A program made the translations under genes and the position numbers. Shown here one piece after another: positions 59,301-64,000 of a stretch of 64,000 nucleotides of DNA (its first letter is position 1; each line of letters starts with the position of its first letter). The notes beneath the pieces were generated by a model, which worked only from the letters and a program-made list of their open reading frames with translations, made no database searches and had not been told where the DNA came from. This DNA comes from DASSBG01 sp035699085. Lineage in GTDB: Bacteria > Pseudomonadota > Gammaproteobacteria > Xanthomonadales > Rhodanobacteraceae. The stretch lies in NCBI GenBank assembly GCA_035699085.1, contig DASSBG010000019.1, forward strand, positions 12,599 to 76,598. Direction: 5' to 3'.

Positions 59301-61981
59301 CACTGAGGGTCAGCGGCACCGGCTTCCTGACGCTGAGCGGCGCCAGCAACGACATCGTCGCCAACAAGTTCACCGTCACCGGGGAAGGCGGCAGTACCTG
59401 GACGCTGACCGACACCGCCAACGTCGAGATTACCTCCGGGACCAGCTTCACGTTGAGCCTGAGCGCGACCGACAGGGCAGGTATCAACCAGATCGTCAAC
59501 AAGAACGGCACCAGCTCGACCAGCGGCACCACCTACAGCATCGCCGCGGCGGAAGACTGGGCGGCCGGCGCCGACGCGGCCGTGATCGTGGCCGACACCA
59601 CCGGCAACGGCGTGACGGTCACCAATGTCGCGGTGCCGGCCGTTACCAGTGCCGCTTACGACGCCGGCACCGGGCAACTGGTCGTCACCGGCACCGGTTT
59701 CCTGTCGCTGAGCGGCGCGACCAACGACATCGTTGCCAACAAGTTCACAATGACCGGCGAGGGCGGTGCGACCTACACCTTGACCGACACGGCCAACGTC
59801 GAGATCACCTCCGGCACCAGCTTCACGTTGAGCCTGAGCGCGACCGACAGGGCGGGCATCAACGGGATCGTCAACAAGAACGGCACCAGCTCGACCGGCG
59901 GCACCACCTACAACCTGGCCGCCGCCGAGGACTGGGCCGCCGGCGCCGACGCGGCGGTGGTCGTGGCCGATACCACCGGCAACGGCATGACGGTCAGCAA
60001 CGTCGCCGTGCCATCCATCACCAGCGCCACGTACAACGCCAGCACCGGCGCGCTGGCCGTCAACGGTACCGGTTTCCTTCCACTCAGCGGCGCGACCAAC
60101 GACATCGTTGCCAACAAGTTCACAATGACCGGCGAGGGCGGTGCGACCTACACCTTGACCGACACGGCCAACGTCGAGATCACCTCCGGCACCAGCTTCA
60201 CGCTGAGCTTGAGCGCGACCGACAAGGCGGCCATCAACCAGCTCGTCAACAAGAACGGCAGCAGCTCGACCAGCGGCACCACCTACAACGTGGCCGCTGC
60301 GGAAGACTGGGCCGCCGGGGCCGACGCGGCGGTGGTCGTGGCCGATACCACCGGCAACGGCATGACCGTGAGCAACGTCGCCGTGCCATCCATCACCAGC
60401 GCCACTTACAACGCCAGCACCGGCGTGTTGGTCGTCACCGGTACCGGCTTCCTGTCGCTGAGCGGTGCGAACAACGACATCGTCGGCAACAAGTTCACCG
60501 TCCGCGGCGAAGGCGGCAGCACCTACACCTTGACCGACACCGCCAACGTCGAGATCACCTCCGGCACCAGCTTCACGCTGGGTCTGAGCGCCACGGACAA
60601 GGCCGGAGTCAACCGGGTCGTCAACAAGAACGGCACCAGTTCGACCAGCGGCACCACCTACAACCTGGCCGCCGCCGAGGACTGGGCCGCCGGCGCCGAC
60701 GCGGCCGTGGTCGTGGCCGATACCACCGGCAACGGCATCACGGTCAGCAACGTCGCGGTCCCGACCATCACCAGCGCCACCTACGATGTCACCAGCGGGT
60801 CGCTGATCGTCACCGGCACCGGCTTCCTGTCGCTGAGTGGCGCCAGCAACGACATCGTCGCCAACAAGTTCACCGCCACCGGCGAAGGCGGGACGTATAC
60901 CTTGACCGACACGGCCAACGCCGAGATCACCGCCGGCACCAGCTTCACGCTGGCGCTCAGCGCCACAGACAAGGCCGCGATGAACCAGCTCCTCGACAAG
61001 AACGGCACCAGCTCGAGCGGCGGCACCACCTACAACCTCGCCGCCGCCGAGGACTGGGCCGCCGGCGCCGACCCCGCGGTGGCCACCGCCGACACCACCG
61101 GCAACGGCATCACGGTGGCCGGCGTGCCGCTGCCGCAGCTAGCCTTGAGCATCGACGATGGGGGCGATTACGCGCGCTACGGCAAGATTCGGAACTACGA
61201 GGTCACCATCACCAATTCCGGAGGCAGCGACGCCGCCGGCGCCACCTTGTCCGCGACGTATTCGGCAGGTTTCGATGTGGCCCACGTCGAGTGGCAATGC
61301 TTCGGTGGTGGTTTGGCGTCTGTCTCGTCGGTGGCGCACTGCGAGCCATCGAGCGGCACCGGCGCCCTGTCGTCAACGATCGACCTGCCCGTCGGCGCCA
61401 GCCTGACTTTCCTGGTCAGCGTGCCGGTGGCTGTCGATGCCCTGGACCCGGAGGTGCGCATTGACGCCGCTCTCAGCGCTGGCGGCAGCAACTCCAGCAC
61501 CAGCGATACCGACACGCTGGTGCTGTACCGCGACGGTTTTGATGTGCCGTATGCCGATGGCACTCAGCTGGTCACGCAGCCGATGGCGACCAGCGCAACG
61601 GGCGGCGGCACCGCCACCGTCACGGCCACGCCCTGTGCCACCGAGGTGGCGCTCGCAAGCAGCGAGCCGCCGCTGGTCGACGTGCCGGCCAAGGCGGGCG
61701 AGGGTCTGGTGGATCGGCTGTTCGATCGAAACATCAGCGGCGGCCGCCGTGTCGCCGTTGAGCGCGTGAACCTCGGCGTCCGGCCGTGGGTGCGGCTGCT
61801 GACCAGCGGCGTCGATGGCGAACGTGTCAGCGCCTGGACGGCGAGCGAGGCCGGCGCCACGCTGGCGGTCGGGCTGGCTGACGACGGCAGCGGACAATGG
61901 TTGCTGCTTGAGGCCAACGATGCCTCCCTGCGCCTGCCGTTGCCTGTCGACGATGCGATGGGCAGCAGCAGTTGTCGCTGA
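56306..61981 (+). CDS. giant exported protein: DUF4347, beta-helix, SbsA-like Ig and seven 125-aa repeats
   Basis: 1891 aa. Residues 1-38 form an extended signal peptide (LTVAIATVLAGASQQALA at 21-38). DUF4347 spans ~61-197 (VMVGAHRDGLDQVANWLAAH, HGTPGTLQLGASTLD, LYACDTGAGERGAHFLQRFA). A CSLREA-like FKVTNLNDSGPGSLRQVIAD and beta-helix coils run ~224-620, then an SbsA-like Ig domain to 745. Seven repeats occupy 746-1609, each with TSATYDASTG, TGEGGATYTLT, NKNGTSSTSGTTYNLAAAED and TTGNGVTVSNVAVP. A DUF11-like domain (~1610-1735) ends in LVLYRDGFD (1740), 145 residues before the C-terminus. Not anchored by any tail I can identify; probably a secreted adhesin or matrix protein. Confidence 0.85.
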   Translation: MHSTSNGFERTAGRRFSRTALTVAIATVLAGASQQALAEAVMPRAVPPSLAGIAAPWAERVLFVDARVPQPSKLALAAAPGTRLVMVGAHRDGLDQVANWLAAHPGARTVAMVAHGTPGTLQLGASTLDARALDAHAASLARIGRSMAADGDLQLYACDTGAGERGAHFLQRFADLTGRAVAASDDITGKDGDWELEIAQGNADAAPVLSAAALGDYAHDLATFKVTNLNDSGPGSLRQVIADATGNDQPDTIVFDPALFAGGPQTLTLTSGDVDVGGIGDLDGLNIIGPGSSLLTISGGNNSRVFIAYGDAGDHATGNSSPLAISGMTLANGFADVYGNASVVGYGGGAVIGYYSGGLTMDHVVVRNSSIGAYSNGGGVLFYDLDASLGISNSTFEGNSTGTGYNGGGMEASAASISIANSTFSNNTATREGGGAGLVAKGNLYIANSTFAGNTAGTNPVASNRGGGLAIEDSTGTLSIVNSTIVNNQVTAVAGAAGGGGGLFARNSTVTLYNNLIANNTSSTNGPDVHLYQGGTLNGSTNIIGTAVSVGSGNPGTNNLTGTISTLPTLGSLAYNGGAVKTISIDAGGSAGNAGIAAQAPATDARGYQRGSTVDIGAYEANDANTFDFFGSLYPPNGYVDVPNDSDLSLEFGAPVTAVAGKNIVIHDGSGSVFESIAADDPRISIVPGAGGAGSKVVINPTGTFAGNAGYYVTIDAGAFVDADGNSFSGISSPGTWAFTSAAMPAAVTSATYDASTGVLAVTGTGMTTGDTIDSGKLTLTGQGGNSYTLASGSVTASSATTFSITLNAADQLAVNGLLNKNGTSSVDATTFNLAAAANWDSTASASADLTGNGVTVSNVTSPTITSATYDASTRVLRVTGTNFVGTVGANNDISVSRLALTGEGGATYALTSADVEATSTTSFSVPLNASDGAGLGRIFNKNGSSSTGGTTYNLAAADDWDSVINGSDTSDAFGNGVTVNNVAVPLITSATYDASTGALRVSGTGFLTLSGASNDIVANKFTVTGEGGSTWTLTDTANVEITSGTSFTLSLSATDRAGINQIVNKNGTSSTSGTTYSIAAAEDWAAGADAAVIVADTTGNGVTVTNVAVPAVTSAAYDAGTGQLVVTGTGFLSLSGATNDIVANKFTMTGEGGATYTLTDTANVEITSGTSFTLSLSATDRAGINGIVNKNGTSSTGGTTYNLAAAEDWAAGADAAVVVADTTGNGMTVSNVAVPSITSATYNASTGALAVNGTGFLPLSGATNDIVANKFTMTGEGGATYTLTDTANVEITSGTSFTLSLSATDKAAINQLVNKNGSSSTSGTTYNVAAAEDWAAGADAAVVVADTTGNGMTVSNVAVPSITSATYNASTGVLVVTGTGFLSLSGANNDIVGNKFTVRGEGGSTYTLTDTANVEITSGTSFTLGLSATDKAGVNRVVNKNGTSSTSGTTYNLAAAEDWAAGADAAVVVADTTGNGITVSNVAVPTITSATYDVTSGSLIVTGTGFLSLSGASNDIVANKFTATGEGGTYTLTDTANAEITAGTSFTLALSATDKAAMNQLLDKNGTSSSGGTTYNLAAAEDWAAGADPAVATADTTGNGITVAGVPLPQLALSIDDGGDYARYGKIRNYEVTITNSGGSDAAGATLSATYSAGFDVAHVEWQCFGGGLASVSSVAHCEPSSGTGALSSTIDLPVGASLTFLVSVPVAVDALDPEVRIDAALSAGGSNSSTSDTDTLVLYRDGFDVPYADGTQLVTQPMATSATGGGTATVTATPCATEVALASSEPPLVDVPAKAGEGLVDRLFDRNISGGRRVAVERVNLGVRPWVRLLTSGVDGERVSAWTASEAGATLAVGLADDGSGQWLLLEANDASLRLPLPVDDAMGSSSCR
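58541..61132 (+). repeat. seven tandem ~375-bp coding repeats
   Basis: Repeat starts: 58541, 58892, 59261, 59636, 60011, 60386, 60761; end 61132. Unit lengths are 351, 369, 375, 375, 375, 375 and 372 bp, all multiples of three. Units 4 and 5 share an identical 117-bp segment (59711-59827 and 60086-60202), pointing to recent duplication or gene conversion in the middle of the array, with the first two units the most divergent. Confidence 0.92.
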
Positions 61982-61983
61982 CG

Positions 61984-64000
61984 ATGGCACTGGTCCGGCG
62001 GCGCAGTGACAAGCGGCGCGGCATATTCCTGCCGCGCCGACCTCCGGTGGCGACAACGCCATCGCCGCGAGGGCGTGCCGCGAACCGCGCAGCGCGCTGG
62101 CTGGGCCAGGTACCCGCGCGCCGCTGGGTTCGCGCCGCATGCATGACGATTGCCATGGTCGCCGGCGCGCCGCCGCTGGCGCTGGCCGGGCCGGCTTCGC
62201 GGCTGCGGACGATCAATGCCGCCCTGGCCAGCCTCGGCGCGGCTGTGATGAACAGCGCGCCCCAGGGTACGGACAAGACGATCACCACTTGGGAGGACAT
62301 GCGCTACACCTTCACGCGGGCCGATTTCGGCTTCAGCGATGTGGATGGCGACGTGCTGCAGGCGGTGCGGATCGCCAGCCTGCCGACGGCGGGTGTCTTG
62401 ACCACCGCCGGCCGGGTGATGTTGGCCGGTGACCTGGTCAGTGCGGCCGATATCGACGCCTTGCAGCTGGTATTCACGCCGGCGGCCAATGCCAATGGTG
62501 CGGGTTACGCCAGTTTCACGTTCCAGGTGCAGGACGATGGCGGCACGGCCGGTGGCGGCGCCGACTTCGACCCGTCAGCCAACACCATCACCGTGGATGT
62601 GATCGCCACCAATGACGCGCCCACCGGAACGAACACCACGATCACCACCGGCGAAGACACCGCCCACACCTTCACGAGGGCCGATTTCGGCTTCGGCGAC
62701 ATTGACGGCGATTCGCTGCAAGCGGTGCGGGTCACGACTCTGCCAGTGGCGGGGGTGCTGACCCTCGGCGGCGTGGCGATCAGTGCCGGGGACGCGGTCA
62801 GCGCCATGGACATCGACGCGTCCAGGCTTGCTTTCGCACCGCCGGCGGATGCCAATGGTGCAGGCTTCGCCCGTATCGACTTCAGGGTGGAGGACACTGG
62901 CGGCACTGCCAATGGCGGGAGCGACGTTGACGCAACAGCCAACACCGTTACCGTGGACGTCACGCCCGTGAATGATGCGCCCATGGGACTGGACCGCACG
63001 ATCACTGCCAACGAGGACGCCAGCTACACCTTCACCTCGGCCGATTTCGCCTTCAGCGATGTCGAGGGCGATTCGTTGCAAGCGGTGCGGATCGCCACCC
63101 TGCCGTGGGTCGGCATGCTGACGCTTGACGGCGTGGGGGTCGCTGCAGGTGAGTTGGTCAGCGCGTCCGCCATCGACGCGTTCCAGCTGACCTTCACGCC
63201 GGCCGCCAACGGCCACGGTGCCGGCTACGCGAATTTCGCCTTCCAGGTACAGGACGCTGGTGGCACGGCCGACGGTGGCGCCAACCTGGATGCCTCGGCC
63301 AGCACGATCACCGTCGACGTGACCTCGATCAGCGACGCACCGGCGGGCACGGATCGTACGGTCAGCACCAGCGAGGGCACGGCCTACGTCTTCACGAGGG
63401 CTGACTTCGTGTTCAGCGATGTGGATGGCGATGCGCTGCAAGCGGTGCGGATCACAACGCTCCCGTGGCCCGGCATCCTGACGGTTGGCGGCATGGAGGT
63501 CAATGCAGGGGACATGGTCTTCGCGCCCGACATCGACGCGGGCGGGCTGGTCTATACGCCCGGGTCCGCTGCCGGTCGTGCCGACTACGCAAGTTTCACG
63601 TTCCAGGTGATGGATGACGGCAGCACGGCCGGCGGTGGTGCTGACATTGACCCGTCGGCGAACACGATGACGGTACGCATTACCGCGGTGAACGACGCGC
63701 CGGTTGTGACCACCAGCGGCGGCACCACCGTGTTCACCGAGAATGGCAGTCCGCTGGTCGTGGATGGCGGCCTGACCGTGGACGACGTGGACAACGCCAC
63801 CCTGGCCAGCGCCACCGTGATGGTGGCCGGCAACTTCCGGAGCGGCCAGGACGTACTGGCGTTCACCAACGACGGCAGCACGATGGGCAACATCGCCGCC
63901 AGCTACAACGCTTCGACCGGAATCCTGACATTGGTTTCCGCGGGTTCCACCGCCACGCTGGCGCAGTGGCAGGCGGCGCTTCGTTCGGTCAGCTATGCCG
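61984..64000 (+). CDS. giant cadherin/VCBS-like repeat protein, 5' part
   Basis: Starts 2 bp after the previous stop, runs open to the window end (672 codons so far) and continues beyond. The first ~50 residues are very Arg-rich and unstructured, then comes a hydrophobic export segment (ACMTIAMVAGAPPLALA, ~52-68). Four 120-aa repeats follow (FTRADFGFSDVDGD, LQAVRI..LP..G.LT, DIDA..L.FTP, TITVDV...NDAP), of the VCBS/cadherin-like kind used in large adhesins. The last visible part (TVFTENGSPLVVDGGLTVDD) opens another Ig/cadherin-like domain. An internal Met at 62143 is an alternative start closer to the signal. It may be in an operon with the preceding gene. Confidence 0.8.
   Translation, partial: MALVRRRSDKRRGIFLPRRPPVATTPSPRGRAANRAARWLGQVPARRWVRAACMTIAMVAGAPPLALAGPASRLRTINAALASLGAAVMNSAPQGTDKTITTWEDMRYTFTRADFGFSDVDGDVLQAVRIASLPTAGVLTTAGRVMLAGDLVSAADIDALQLVFTPAANANGAGYASFTFQVQDDGGTAGGGADFDPSANTITVDVIATNDAPTGTNTTITTGEDTAHTFTRADFGFGDIDGDSLQAVRVTTLPVAGVLTLGGVAISAGDAVSAMDIDASRLAFAPPADANGAGFARIDFRVEDTGGTANGGSDVDATANTVTVDVTPVNDAPMGLDRTITANEDASYTFTSADFAFSDVEGDSLQAVRIATLPWVGMLTLDGVGVAAGELVSASAIDAFQLTFTPAANGHGAGYANFAFQVQDAGGTADGGANLDASASTITVDVTSISDAPAGTDRTVSTSEGTAYVFTRADFVFSDVDGDALQAVRITTLPWPGILTVGGMEVNAGDMVFAPDIDAGGLVYTPGSAAGRADYASFTFQVMDDGSTAGGGADIDPSANTMTVRITAVNDAPVVTTSGGTTVFTENGSPLVVDGGLTVDDVDNATLASATVMVAGNFRSGQDVLAFTNDGSTMGNIAASYNASTGILTLVSAGSTATLAQWQAALRSVSYA
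62278..63717 (+). repeat. four tandem 360-bp coding repeats
   Basis: Units start at 62278, 62638, 62998 and 63358, each exactly 360 bp (120 aa). Identical positions include the block DGDxLQAVRI and NDAP at the unit border. Divergence between units is moderate, so the array is older than the 375-bp array upstream. Confidence 0.88.

Noticed and set aside
58004..59677. 557-codon minus-strand ORF across the giant gene
   Set aside because: Gly/Arg/Val-rich shadow of the repeat region with no domain and no ribosome site.
58541..61132. Possible CRISPR array
   Set aside because: Regular spacing, but units are 375 bp, coding in frame and without short direct repeats and unique spacers.

Overview
This window is a GC-rich bacterial chromosome segment. 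Family content and synteny point to a gammaproteobacterium of the Xanthomonadales/Lysobacterales type. The supporting signs are a ThrE-type exporter, ManC/RfbD sugar-nucleotide genes, a thyA-folA pair, a xanthomonad-like H-NS protein, a holD-rimI pair, secreted proteins ending in IFxxGFE-like or Pro-Val-Pro/TM/poly-Arg tails, and intergenic CCNNNTC heptamer arrays. I have not computed composition or run any search, so the taxonomic placement is an inference. No rRNA, tRNA, CRISPR array or insertion sequence was found.

Layout. 1-0.85 kb: 3' end of a delta-60-repeat secreted protein. 1-3 kb: trmL, a 52-aa membrane peptide and mazG. 3-6.9 kb: ybbP-ybbA ABC transporter diverging from tesA. 6.9-8.7 kb: a BlaI/M56 (BlaR1-like) regulatory pair behind two BlaI-type dyads. 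8.8-9.8 kb: an aldo/keto reductase. 9.8-17.6 kb (minus): an MdtABC-like RND pump operon with a possible coupling ORF between the two pumps. 17.8-19.6 kb: a POT peptide transporter. 19.8-24.4 kb (plus): thyA, folA, Nudix-ThiE fusion, rfbD, manC. 24.8-30.2 kb: an S9 peptidase, then a 5'-truncated surface protein and a complete beta-helix surface protein with matching C-terminal tails. 30.4-33.9 kb (minus): a four-gene Mla-like lipid transporter. 34.3-40.3 kb: thrE-like exporter, H-NS, proS, DUF4124 protein, pssA, a probable holD, rimI. 40.5-43.3 kb: valS, whose frame is broken by one extra copy of a 7-bp repeat. 43.5-46.9 kb: corA, sdaA, two small genes. 47-50.9 kb (minus): two DUF697-type GTPases bracketing cytochrome b561 and YceI. 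51.1-55.3 kb: a hybrid sensor kinase overlapping a uracil-DNA-glycosylase-family gene. 55.4-64 kb: a sulfotransferase, a 1891-aa DUF4347/beta-helix protein with seven ~125-aa repeats, and the start of another giant repeat protein that runs off the window.

Most genes are housekeeping. The least ordinary features are four: a dispersed composite repeat (a ~40-bp hairpin core followed by CCNNNTC heptamers, four full copies plus one partial, all in one orientation, with compensatory changes in the stem); the same heptamer type duplicated inside valS; the very large secreted repeat proteins at the right end; and the GTPase/b561/YceI operon.
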